A stretch of 54,119 nucleotides of DNA from Chloroflexota bacterium. GTDB taxonomy: Bacteria; Chloroflexota; UBA11872; VXOZ01. The notes beneath the pieces are model-generated. The model saw only the letters and a list, made by a program, of their open reading frames with translations. It ran no database searches and was not told where the DNA came from. The DNA is taken from the NCBI GenBank assembly GCA_028874195.1, contig JAPPLM010000050.1:1-54119 (forward strand), written 5' to 3'. The first letter of the stretch is position 1. Every line of letters begins with the position of its first letter. Shown here in pieces: positions 18,661-26,495 of this stretch. A program made the position numbers and the translations under genes.

Positions 18661-19716
18661 GAGGAAGCGGATATCGTTGTTGTAGAAGTAGCGAATGTCA
18701 TCGATGCCGTATTTCAGCATGGCAATGCGCTCCACGCCCAAGCCGAAAGCAAAGCCGGAGTACTGGGCGGGGTCGTAGTTCACGGCCTCCAGCACGTTCG
18801 GATGCACCATGCCGCATCCCAGGACTTCCAGCCAGCCGGTGTGCTTGCACACGCGGCAGCCGTCGCCAGTGCAAACGTGACAGCTAACGGATACTTCCGC
18901 GCCCGGTTCCACAAATGGAAAGTACGAGCAGTTGAAGCGCACCCGGGTGTTGGAACCAAAAAGCTCGTGGGCAAAGGCGGTGAGCACGCCCTTCAGGTCG
19001 GCCATGCTCGTGCGCTCGTCCACGGCAAGACCTTCCACCTGGTAGAAGATGGCCTCGTGGCTGGCGTCGGTCGCCTCGTTGCGGTAGACCCGACCCGGCG
19101 CCACGATGCGCACCGGCGGCGGCGTATTCTCCATAATCCGTACCTGCACCGGCGAGGTATGGGTGCGTAAGAGCATTGACCCGAAGTTCTTTGTGGGGTC
19201 GGCATCGACGTAGAACGTGTCCCACATATCCCGCGCGGGATGGTCTGCGGGAATGTTGAGCATCGCGAAGTTGTAGCGGTCCCACTCCACTTCGGGACCC
19301 TCCACCACCATAAAGCCCATGCGCTCGAAGATGCCAAGGATTTCGTTGAGAATTTGCGTGGTCGGGTGGAGCTGGCCCATTCTCACGGGCTCGCCGGGCA
19401 GGGTGACGTCCAGCGCCTCCGCTTTAAGCTTTTCGGCGTGCTGGCCGCGCCGGAGGGCCGCTTGCCGCGCCTCCAAGGCCTCCGCCAGACGCCCTTTGAC
19501 CGTGTTGGCCAGTTGGCCGACGCGGGGCCGTTCCTCTTTGGGCAGCCCGCCCAGTCCGCGCAGGAGTTGGGTCACCTTGCCGCTGCGGCCCAGATAGTCT
19601 GTGCGCCACTCGCTCAAGTCGGACTCTGCAGTGAATTGCTCCAGCCGGTCGTGCGCTTCGCGCTCAAGCGCTTCAAGCTGTGCAACGATTCCTGCTGCGG
19701 TCGTCTCATCTGCCAT
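18646..19716 (-). CDS. pheS: Phenylalanine--tRNA ligase alpha subunit
   Basis: The 356-residue protein has an N-terminal coiled-coil (residues 1-90) followed by the class II catalytic domain. Recognisable segments are GFMVVEGPEVEWDRYNFAML, DHPARDMWDTFYV (motif 2 region), LRTHTSPVQVR, GRVYRNEATDASHEAIFYQV, and GLGVERIAMLKYGIDDIRYF (motif 3). It ends with the conserved YNNDIRFLQQFR. A CxxC...CxxC-like cluster (CHVCTGDGCRVC) is also present. It activates phenylalanine together with PheT. The ATG at 19716 lies 24 bases after the T-run of an intrinsic terminator, and a consensus promoter sits about 235 bases upstream. This suggests attenuation of pheST. Confidence 0.95.
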   Translation of the reverse strand: MADETTAAGIVAQLEALEREAHDRLEQFTAESDLSEWRTDYLGRSGKVTQLLRGLGGLPKEERPRVGQLANTVKGRLAEALEARQAALRRGQHAEKLKAEALDVTLPGEPVRMGQLHPTTQILNEILGIFERMGFMVVEGPEVEWDRYNFAMLNIPADHPARDMWDTFYVDADPTKNFGSMLLRTHTSPVQVRIMENTPPPVRIVAPGRVYRNEATDASHEAIFYQVEGLAVDERTSMADLKGVLTAFAHELFGSNTRVRFNCSYFPFVEPGAEVSVSCHVCTGDGCRVCKHTGWLEVLGCGMVHPNVLEAVNYDPAQYSGFAFGLGVERIAMLKYGIDDIRYFYNNDIRFLQQFR

Positions 19717-19739
19717 CGGTTGCTGTCCTTCACTTCACA

Positions 19740-19774
19740 AACAAAAAGCAGAAAGCGGGTAAACACTTTCTGCT
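19740..19774 (-). terminator. Intrinsic terminator in the pheS leader
   Basis: On the minus strand a stem with arms AGCAGAAAG (19774-19766) and CTTTCTGCT (19755-19747) is extended by further pairs and followed directly by a T-run (TTTTTGTTTG). It lies between the promoter at 19951-19979 and the pheS start, so it would stop transcription before pheS unless overridden. Alternatively it ends a separate small RNA. Confidence 0.8.
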
Positions 19775-19945
19775 CAGCCGGAGAGGCAGGTGCGGTGCTA
19801 GGCTACGCGTATGTAATGTGCCTAGACGTTGCCCGGCTCCCCGGGCTTGTAAACTGCCATACCCACCGACTCATTAGGTGCCTCTCGTCGAACTCTCACT
19901 TGCGGCCACGCGCTGAACTCAGGCACACGGCTTGCTTTGGCCAAT
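19775..19945 (-). ncRNA. Structured leader RNA or small RNA upstream of pheS
   Basis: Between a consensus promoter and an intrinsic terminator lies about 170 bases of non-coding DNA that can form one long rod on the minus strand. The outer stem is GAGAGGCA (19886-19879) with TGCCTCTC (19788-19781), eight perfect pairs. Inside are CGGTG with CACCG, GTATG with CATAC, and an apical GCCCGG/CCGGGC hairpin closing on GGAG. I looked for a T-box sequence (AGGGTGGNACCGCG), a Phe-rich leader peptide and the SRP RNA apical motif and found none. It could be a pheST attenuator of an unrecognised class or an independent small RNA. Transcription is inferred. Confidence 0.5.
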
Positions 19946-19950
19946 AATCA

Positions 19951-19979
19951 AGTATAGCGATGTTGTTTGCTTATGTCAA
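19951..19979 (-). promoter_or_regulatory. Sigma70-type promoter of the pheS leader
   Basis: On the minus strand TTGACA (19979-19974) and TATACT (19956-19951) are separated by exactly 17 bases. This is a near-perfect housekeeping promoter pointing toward pheS. Confidence 0.85.
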
Positions 19980-20183
19980 AAGGCGAGGCTAGATTCACTT
20001 TGAGACCAGCCCTAACCCGGGAATGTGAACAGAAGCGCACGTGTTTTGTCGCTCTTTGACGAGGGAACCGCTGTCTGGCAGACGCTGGCAACACTACCAT
20101 GCTCTGCTATGTTGCTATACTAAATGAGAAGATTGAGCGCGCCCTAATGCTCCGCGCGATTGAGTGTGACGAGAACCTTCAGG

Positions 20184-21776
20184 ATGTCTACGGTGCCTAC
20201 CTACAAGCCTTTAGAAATCGAAGTTTCCGATTTCGGCCCCATTGCCAGAGCGAAAGTTGAACTGCGCCCACTGACTGTCTTCGTAGGCCCGAGCAATACG
20301 GGCAAGTCTTACCTGGCGATGCTGATATACGCGCTGCATCACTCCGCTGGAACCTTTGGATACTCACGGCTCGGTCAAGCTAGTCATATCAGGAGACTCT
20401 TCTCATATCGACTTGGTTGGGCATTGAGGGAAAGGGATGAGCTGTTGTCGGACAATGATGTCAGTGCCGTGCTCGACTGGGGGACTGACATCGCTTCACG
20501 AATTGCAGAGAAGAAGCACCCATCGGGTTTCCCCATTCAGGTATCGGATAGGGTCGCCAAAGTCATAATCCCTATGCTTGTCGACAAGGAAATACTCTTT
20601 AGCGAGTTGGAGAAAGAAATCGCGCGTTGCTTTGGCGTTGAAGATACCGCGAAATTGAAGCGCAATGGCAGCCCCAATGACTCGCGAGTTAAGCTAGTTC
20701 GGCGCATGCGAAATGATACCGGTCCACCTGATCCCCTAAGCTATGATTTCCAGATAAGTGGCGAGGGGCAGATTTACTCTGGATCAATTCTTGACTCTGC
20801 GCCAATTCTCATAAGAGAAGACGAGGCAAGGCTTTGGAATTGGGAAGACTTGACTGAACCAATCTCGAGTATTGGTCTGCCGAGAAGACACGAGAGTTTG
20901 GAGCGAAGGAGACGAGCAACTGCAATACTCTCTGATCTCTTTGAGTCTATTGCTTCTCTAATGATTGACCCAATAAATCGCATGGCACACTATCTCCCAG
21001 CAGACCGAGCTGGAGTGATGCACGCGCACCGAATTGTTGTTCAATCGTTGGTTCAGCGATCATCCCGCGCTGCTCTCCAACGTGAAGAACCATTGCCAGC
21101 GCTCTCTGGAGTGCTTGCCGACTTTCTCGAGCAGCTAATTGGACTTGGAGATTTGCCTGCATTAGAGCGGAAGGAAGACTGGGATCTTCCCCATAGACTT
21201 GAAGGCGACATTCTTGGAGGTAAGGTGCATGAAAAGCAGTCAGCCACCGGCTATCCGATATTTTCCTACCAGCCAGCAGGCAGTAAGGATGAGATACCGC
21301 TGATGCGGACATCGTCTATGGTTTCAGAGTTGGCACCGGTGGTGCTATACCTGCGCCATCTCGTGCAGTCTGGCGATATGCTCATCATTGAGGAGCCAGA
21401 GTCTCACCTGCACCCCGGCATGCAGGCAGAGTTTACCCGGCAACTCGCCGCGGTGGTGCGGGCTGGTGTCCGCGTGATCATAACCACCCACAGTGACTAC
21501 GTACTGGAAGAACTGGCCAATCTCGTGCGTATGTCCGAACTGCCGGAGTCGCAACAGGCGGGTCTAGAGGGTGCTGAATTCGCACTTGAGCCGGAAGAAG
21601 TAGGCGTATGGTTGTTCGAGCCGAAAAAGCGGCCGAAAGGCACGGTGGTAAAGGAGATAAAACTTGACACGGACTCGGGTAGCTTCCCAGCGGGTTACGG
21701 AGACGTGACCGAGGCGCTATATAATGAGTGGGTTGAAATCGAAAGTCGAATTGTAGAGAACAAACCCAATCCATGA
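20184..21776 (+). CDS. AAA family ATPase of the RecF/OLD-like type
   Basis: The ATG at 20184 is preferred over the TTG at 20160; no strong ribosome site separates them. The 530-residue protein starts with a RecF/SMC-like strand pair (LEIEVSDFGPI) and a Walker A loop GPSNTGKS (residues 35-42). A long helical insertion follows, then a signature-like SSMVSELAPVV near 378 and a Walker B MLIIEEPESHLHP near 400. A switch segment VIITTHSDYVLEEL lies near 430. It ends in a domain with EEVGVWLFEPKK. There is no TOPRIM domain. Such ATPases are the motor/sensor of several two-gene phage-defence systems (Septu, Gabija and PARIS use related ATPases). Its last four bases overlap the next gene. The region looks less GC-rich than its flanks. 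Confidence 0.8.
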   Translation: MSTVPTYKPLEIEVSDFGPIARAKVELRPLTVFVGPSNTGKSYLAMLIYALHHSAGTFGYSRLGQASHIRRLFSYRLGWALRERDELLSDNDVSAVLDWGTDIASRIAEKKHPSGFPIQVSDRVAKVIIPMLVDKEILFSELEKEIARCFGVEDTAKLKRNGSPNDSRVKLVRRMRNDTGPPDPLSYDFQISGEGQIYSGSILDSAPILIREDEARLWNWEDLTEPISSIGLPRRHESLERRRRATAILSDLFESIASLMIDPINRMAHYLPADRAGVMHAHRIVVQSLVQRSSRAALQREEPLPALSGVLADFLEQLIGLGDLPALERKEDWDLPHRLEGDILGGKVHEKQSATGYPIFSYQPAGSKDEIPLMRTSSMVSELAPVVLYLRHLVQSGDMLIIEEPESHLHPGMQAEFTRQLAAVVRAGVRVIITTHSDYVLEELANLVRMSELPESQQAGLEGAEFALEPEEVGVWLFEPKKRPKGTVVKEIKLDTDSGSFPAGYGDVTEALYNEWVEIESRIVENKPNP

Positions 21777-22252
21777 GTCTCGTTAGCCAAGTGAAGCAGA
21801 ACGCCGACTGCGAGTGCATTGTTTACAGGTGTCAAAAGGGTCAGTGTTCACTAAAGCTGGACAACTTACCAGAGAAGTTTCTCTTGATAGACATGGACCA
21901 TGAAAAGGCGCCGAAGAGCAGCCAGAATACGAAGAAGTGTGACTACATCTTTATTGGTGATGACAGCAAGGAGCCTTGGGTTGCACCGCTGGAACTGAAG
22001 AGCGGGAAGTTCAGCGCCAGTGATGTCGTAGAGCAACTTCAAGCGGGCGCGGGCGTCGCTGATAGCATTATTCCCCCTGCGTCAGGGACTCGGTTTCGTC
22101 CGATTGTCGTCCATGGCAAAGGAATACACCGTGCTGAATTGGATCGCCTGCAAAAGATGCGGGTACGTTACCGCAGCCGAGACTATCCTGTTGGCAAAGC
22201 GCGCTGCGGCACATCGTTGGTTGTAGCTCTGAACAAAGCGCAGGGGGTGTAA
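21773..22252 (+). CDS. PD-(D/E)XK-like nuclease partner of the AAA ATPase
   Basis: The ATG overlaps the stop of the ATPase gene as ATGA, a sign of translational coupling. The 159-residue protein is not one I recognise by name. It contains the pattern CDYIFIGDD (Asp57), then WVAPLELKSGK (Glu74-x-Lys76), then DVVEQLQAG (Gln89). This is the Asp...Glu-x-Lys...Gln order of small PD-(D/E)XK nucleases. The N-terminus has four cysteines in 25 residues (CECIVYRC, then C25), possibly a metal site. I infer the effector of a two-component system with the ATPase. It could instead be an inactive regulatory subunit. Confidence 0.55.
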   Translation: MSLVSQVKQNADCECIVYRCQKGQCSLKLDNLPEKFLLIDMDHEKAPKSSQNTKKCDYIFIGDDSKEPWVAPLELKSGKFSASDVVEQLQAGAGVADSIIPPASGTRFRPIVVHGKGIHRAELDRLQKMRVRYRSRDYPVGKARCGTSLVVALNKAQGV

Positions 22253-22256
22253 GCCA

Positions 22257-24254
22257 ATGCCTCTAACTGATCACTTTCGGACATACGGCCCCGTTTTACG
22301 GTCGTCCCACTTTCGCACCGTGGCAGCAACGGGAGTCTTGATCGTCGCCGCCTGGCTGGTCTCCTTTACGGGCGAAGGAGGAGATGGACAGCACCTCCAT
22401 CTTGGTCAGTCAGTGACGATATCACTGGTGCCGGCCGGTGAGTCTTACATTGCCGTGGGGCTAGCGCTCGCAGCGGTCGGCATCGGAGGTCTCGGCATCG
22501 TGTGGGGCGCGTTGCAGGGCCTGCGGCAGCGGCAAGTGAACGTGGATGAACTCGTGAGCATTGCCGTCATCGCCTCGGTGCTGCTCGGTGAGTACCTTTC
22601 CGCCGGTCTTGTGGTATTCATGATGATCTTCGGCCAGCTTCTCGAAGAGGCCACCAGCCAGCGCGCCACGGCGGCGTTGGAGCACTTGGCCGCGCTCCAA
22701 CCCGACCGCGCCCGTCGCGTCTTGCAAGGTGACGAGATCGAGGAGATTGACGCGAACGCGCTCCGGCCCGGCGACACGGTGCTGGTGAGACCGGGCGAGC
22801 GCCTGCCGGTGGACGGTGTCGTAATTGCGGGTACGGCGGCGGTGGACGAGACGCTGGTCACCGGTGAATCGCTTCCCGTGCACAAGGAGCCCGGGCACCG
22901 CGCCTATGCGGGCACGTTGAGCCAGGACGGCGCGCTCACCATTCGCGCCGTAGCGGTAGGTGAAAACGCCTACGTGGGGCAGATTGGGCGGCTGTTGGAT
23001 ACGCTGGAAAAGGAACGCGCGCCAATCGTGCGCGTGGCGGACCGCTACGCCAAGTATTTTACGCCCGCAATTCTGCTTGTCTCCAGCGGCACCTGGCTGA
23101 TCTCCGGAAATCTCAGCGCGGCGCTGGCCGTGTTGATCATCGCCTGCCCGTGCGCGCTGGTCTTGGCGACGCCGACGGCCATCGTGGCCGGCGTGGCCAA
23201 TGCGGCGCGGCAAGGGATCCTCATCAAGGGCGGCGCGCGCTTTGAGGCCGCGGGCGCGGTGGATACGGTGGCGGTGGATAAGACCGGCACGCTTACTCTC
23301 GGCACGCCGGTGGTGCAAGGGGTCATACCGATGGGCGGCGTAGCAGCAGAGAGCCTGCTCACGCTGGCGGCGGCGGTGGAACGCTACTCTGAACACCCGC
23401 TCGGCAAGGCGCTCGTGGCGCATGCTGCGAGGCAGTCACTTGACTTGCCGGCTGCGGCAGACTTTCGCGCGTTTCCGGGGAGAGGTGTGGAGGCGCAGGT
23501 GGCGCGGCAACACGTCCTGGTGGGCACGCGCGACTTGATCGAGACCGAAGGCGTGACGGGCTTGCCGCCGCAGGAAAAGGCGCCCCAGGAAGGCAGCCTG
23601 ATGCTGGTGGCGGTGGACGGACGCTTCTGGGGCTGGATTCAGTTTGCCGATACTGTGCGGCCCGGCGCGTCCCAGGCCGTCGAACACCTCCACGCGCTGG
23701 GCATCGAGCGCGTGGTGATGCTGACCGGCGACCGGCCGCAGGAGGCGCAGCGCTTGGCCGCGGCGGTGGGCATTGACGCCTGGCAGGCGCGGCTGCTGCC
23801 CGAACACAAAGTTGATTGGATACGCGGCGCGCGCGACGAGGGCAAACGCGTGGCCATGGCCGGCGACGGCGTGAACGACGCCCCGGCCCTGGCGTCAGCC
23901 GATCTCGGCATCGTCATGGGCGGCACGGGCACCGCGGTGGCGGCGGAAACGGCCGATATTGCCTTGATGCGCGGCGACATCGGCCAACTGCCCACGGCCA
24001 TCGCCATCAGCCAGATGACCCTGCGTGGCATCAAGCAGAATCTGCTGTTCGCGCTGGTCTGGAATCTCGTTGGCATTGCGCTGGCGGCCACCGGCGTGCT
24101 CGGCCCGATTACCGCCGCGCTGGCCCACAACCTCGGCTCCGTGGCGGTGGTGGTGAACGCCGCGCGCTACATAGCTGCCCCCAGCAAGCTCCCCCCGCAC
24201 GTCCACCAAGAACGGATCAAGCAGCAACCCGACGCCGTCTCCGATCCGGTGTAG
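22257..24254 (+). CDS. Heavy-metal P1B-type ATPase
   Basis: The 665-residue protein begins four bases after the nuclease-like gene, with GGGGGT as ribosome site. It carries all core motifs: TGES (actuator domain), the metal-site CPC in IIACPCALVLATP near residue 296, the phosphorylation site DKTGTLT (Asp about 341), SEHPLGKAL, MLTGDRP and GDGVNDAPAL. It has an N-terminal pair of membrane helices but no GMxCxxC metal-binding domain. The last helix has HNLGSVAVVVNAARY, which does not fix the metal; Zn, Cd, Co or Cu export are all possible. A metal regulator is not adjacent. It may share a transcript with the two upstream genes, although a functional link is unlikely. Confidence 0.9.
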   Translation: MPLTDHFRTYGPVLRSSHFRTVAATGVLIVAAWLVSFTGEGGDGQHLHLGQSVTISLVPAGESYIAVGLALAAVGIGGLGIVWGALQGLRQRQVNVDELVSIAVIASVLLGEYLSAGLVVFMMIFGQLLEEATSQRATAALEHLAALQPDRARRVLQGDEIEEIDANALRPGDTVLVRPGERLPVDGVVIAGTAAVDETLVTGESLPVHKEPGHRAYAGTLSQDGALTIRAVAVGENAYVGQIGRLLDTLEKERAPIVRVADRYAKYFTPAILLVSSGTWLISGNLSAALAVLIIACPCALVLATPTAIVAGVANAARQGILIKGGARFEAAGAVDTVAVDKTGTLTLGTPVVQGVIPMGGVAAESLLTLAAAVERYSEHPLGKALVAHAARQSLDLPAAADFRAFPGRGVEAQVARQHVLVGTRDLIETEGVTGLPPQEKAPQEGSLMLVAVDGRFWGWIQFADTVRPGASQAVEHLHALGIERVVMLTGDRPQEAQRLAAAVGIDAWQARLLPEHKVDWIRGARDEGKRVAMAGDGVNDAPALASADLGIVMGGTGTAVAAETADIALMRGDIGQLPTAIAISQMTLRGIKQNLLFALVWNLVGIALAATGVLGPITAALAHNLGSVAVVVNAARYIAAPSKLPPHVHQERIKQQPDAVSDPV

Positions 24255-24647
24255 GTCAGAGGCTTTTCGTCACTTGGAAGAAGATTCCGGTCTTGTTTAT
24301 GGTCACGGACCGCGCTCGTTCCTCCGATACCCACCGAGAGACCGTCATTCCGGCGAAATCCGGAATCTTGGATGTGGGCACACATACAGATCGTCTCTCC
24401 AATGCCACTGCTTCAACGTACGAAGATCGGGGCCAGAGTAGAGCACGAGTTTCGCCTAGACTCCGTCATTCCGGTGGAAGCCGGAATCCAGAGACACGTG
24501 GTTAGCAGGCCGAAGACGAGGCAGGAAGCTCCTTACCACCTTCTTTGCATCTTTACCTCAAAATGCAATAAGGGTGCCCGAGGTGGTTACCCAAGGGGGT
24601 ATTCGGATAAGTGATCCGTAGTGTATCGCCATGGCGACCCGCAGGTG
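24255..24647. other. Convergent intergenic region with two class A repeats
   Basis: Two palindromic repeats in the same orientation (24342-24367 and 24463-24490, CCGTCATTCCGG ... CCGGAATC) lie between the ends of the P-type ATPase and SRPBCC genes. No gene or intrinsic terminator is evident in the remainder. Confidence 0.65.
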
Positions 24648-25265
24648 CTACCTGGCTTCCACAAGCTCCGCCAGCTTCTGCAGCACCTGCCGCCAGTGGG
24701 CGCGCATCTGCTCGCGCACCTCAGCGCTGGCGAGCTTTTCCTGATGGAACTGCAGCGCGGTCTTGTCGCCACTTGGGGTCAGGTACACTTGCAGGGTCGA
24801 GGGTGCGGAGAAGCCCGGCGGCTGCCAGGTCAAGCGCACGAGCTTTCCCGGTGTGAAGCTGCGAATCTCGCCGCGCGTGCCCTCTGCGGTCTCGTAGGCG
24901 GCGCGCTTCTCCCAGCGCAGGTCAGAGACAGTGCCGAGCCACAGAGCAAGCCCCTCCGGCTGCGTGATGAGGTTCCAGGCGTCCTCCGCCGTGAGCGGCA
25001 GCGTCTTCTGCACGCCAATCTGGAACCCGGCTTTCTCCGTCCCGCCGAGCACGCGCTTGCCCCGGGCACGTTCGTACTCCACGGTGACCATCTGGCACCA
25101 CCAGCCGCTGGCGATGTAGCCTTTTTCGTGGAGCATCTGCGCGACCTGCTTGTGCGGCAGCGCGTCCGCGCCCTCACTATCAAGCAGCGCGAACCACGCG
25201 TTCCAGCCCTTGCCGGTCGCCTTCCGCACCGCGGCATCGGATATCTTGCGTTGCGTCGTGCTCAT
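24648..25265 (-). CDS. DUF4287 plus SRPBCC/AHSA1-like protein
   Basis: The 205-residue protein has two parts. Residues 1-75 match the DUF4287 pattern (SDAAVRKATGKGWNAWFALL, then HKQVAQMLHEKGYIASGWWC). Residues about 85-200 form a START/SRPBCC helix-grip fold of the AHSA1 type (LPLTAEDAWNLITQPEGLALWLG, then FTPGKLVRLTWQPPGF, ending in an amphipathic helix). Such proteins bind hydrophobic ligands or act in stress responses; the specific role is unknown. The start at 25265 has only a weak ribosome site. A retropepsin-like gene ends 13 bases upstream, so the two may be one transcript. Confidence 0.75.
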   Translation of the reverse strand: MSTTQRKISDAAVRKATGKGWNAWFALLDSEGADALPHKQVAQMLHEKGYIASGWWCQMVTVEYERARGKRVLGGTEKAGFQIGVQKTLPLTAEDAWNLITQPEGLALWLGTVSDLRWEKRAAYETAEGTRGEIRSFTPGKLVRLTWQPPGFSAPSTLQVYLTPSGDKTALQFHQEKLASAEVREQMRAHWRQVLQKLAELVEAR

Positions 25266-25278
25266 ATATCCGCCAAAG

Positions 25279-25641
25279 TCATTTGAGTCGGACGGCCGGC
25301 AACCGCTCGAGAGTCTGGTTACGCGGGTCGATCTCGATTCCCACCGACTCCAGGGCAGTCACTCCGAGTAGCGGCTCGGTTTCCTCATCACCAAACACGA
25401 TCGTGGCCCCAACGAACTCCCCCATGAACTCCACTTGAGCCACCGCAATGCCCAACCGGACCTCGCTGCCATCGGCCAACTCATACACTCTGCATCCCTG
25501 GGGGGCAAGTCCTATGGACTCCAAGTGCTGCCTAGGTATTAGACAGTCGGTCGCACCGGTATCAACGAGGAACAGTCCTTCCCAGACCCGGTCCGGCTCG
25601 GCTGGGTTTCGTATTGCGACGGTTACATGTACTGCTCCCAT
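25279..25641 (-). CDS. Retropepsin-like aspartyl protease, clan AA
   Basis: The 120-residue protein has the active-site motif FLVDTGATDCLIP (Asp27-Thr-Gly-Ala) and a second hydrophobic-glycine segment EPLLGVTALESVGIEIDP. This is the layout of the small single-domain aspartic proteases of bacteria, which would work as dimers like retroviral protease. There is no signal peptide or membrane segment, so it is likely cytoplasmic. Substrate unknown. It lies 13 bases upstream of the SRPBCC gene on the same strand. Confidence 0.8.
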   Translation of the reverse strand: MGAVHVTVAIRNPAEPDRVWEGLFLVDTGATDCLIPRQHLESIGLAPQGCRVYELADGSEVRLGIAVAQVEFMGEFVGATIVFGDEETEPLLGVTALESVGIEIDPRNQTLERLPAVRLK

Positions 25642-25839
25642 TGGATTTCCTCCAAAGGCTCCTTGGATTCCTATCAGGCTAACTCTGGTCTAGATAAACA
25701 ACAGGTATTCTGCCCTAGGTTTGCATCAGGCATCCCCATTTGATCAAGCGGATTCTATCTACTATTGTACTCTGGATACCGGATATTGTTTCCCTGGGCC
25801 GACAATCATGCACGCTCAAAACTTGCCTCGCTTGCTCGC

Positions 25840-26229
25840 CTACATCTGCCCCAATTGCGCTTTGAATTGGGCGGTGTCGTAGTATTCGCGCCATTCCGTG
25901 ATCTTGCCGTCGGCGCAGGTGATGAAGACGCTGGCGGGGAGGCGGGCGGCGTTGCCGGTGAGGCGGTGGCGGCAGGAGAATTCCCACTCGCAGGCAGCCG
26001 TGTCGCCTTGTGCCACGAGCGTGCGCACCTCCAGGCGGATCTGGGCGAACGCGCCGAAAAACGCCATGAGCGACTGGCGGATGGCGGGGATGCCGCTGAG
26101 CGTCTGGCCGGAGGCGCTGGTGAGGACAGCATTGGGCGCGAAGTCCTGCAGAATAGCGTCGATGTCCGCAGCGTTCCAGGCGGCGGTCTGGTGTTCCAGG
26201 ATGGCGGCGGGTGTGCGAGTATACGACAT
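25840..26229 (-). CDS. NTF2-like (SnoaL/SgcJ type) protein
   Basis: The 129-residue protein has the cone-shaped NTF2 fold pattern. An N-terminal helix (AAILEHQTAAWNAADIDAIL) is followed by FAPNAVLTSASG, SGIPAIRQSLMAFFGAF, and the strand pairs ACEWEFSCRH and KITEWREYYDTAQF. Members serve as small ligand-binding proteins or isomerases/hydrolases of polyketides and steroids. No specific substrate can be assigned from sequence. Confidence 0.75.
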   Translation of the reverse strand: MSYTRTPAAILEHQTAAWNAADIDAILQDFAPNAVLTSASGQTLSGIPAIRQSLMAFFGAFAQIRLEVRTLVAQGDTAACEWEFSCRHRLTGNAARLPASVFITCADGKITEWREYYDTAQFKAQLGQM

Positions 26230-26379
26230 AGGGTAGATGAAGCCAAGGCCGTAAATGGACTAGCTATTGACGAATGTCAAGAGAGTAGACTAACATTAAA
26301 GTTGTCTAAGGCATTTAGATTAGGTTTTAGTCTAATGGTTATCCAATGGACTATGAGCTACCTGAACTGAATTAGACGG

Positions 26380-26452
26380 TGCGCCGGGGGAGAATCGAAC
26401 TCCCAACAAGGGGGTTGAGAAACCCCTGCTCTCTCCATTGAGCTACCGGCGC
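26380..26452 (-). tRNA. trnE: tRNA-Glu (CTC)
   Basis: On the minus strand a 73-base cloverleaf can be drawn. The acceptor is GCGCCGG with CCGGCGC and discriminator A; the D arm is GCTC/GAGC with loop AATGGAGA. The anticodon stem is GGGGT/CCCCC with loop TTCTCAA, the variable loop TTGTT, and the T arm GGGAG/CTCCC with TTCGATT. The loop places CTC at positions 34-36 with T33 and A37, decoding GAG (Glu). The bottom pair of the anticodon stem (31-39) is a T-C mismatch. CCA is not encoded. The identity rests on the loop alone. Confidence 0.85.
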
Positions 26453-26495
26453 AAGCTAGGCACTAGGCTCGCGGCAACGGGCCTAGTGCTTTTCT

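Noticed and set aside
19775-19945. T-box riboswitch, SRP RNA or 6S RNA
   Set aside because: The T-box consensus, the SRP apical GGAA/AGCAG motif and the large 6S terminal stem were each looked for and not found; left as an unclassified RNA.
20184-24254. Functional link of the heavy-metal ATPase to the ATPase/nuclease pair
   Set aside because: The four-base gap suggests a shared transcript, but no known defence system uses a P1B ATPase, and its GC-rich composition differs from the pair.
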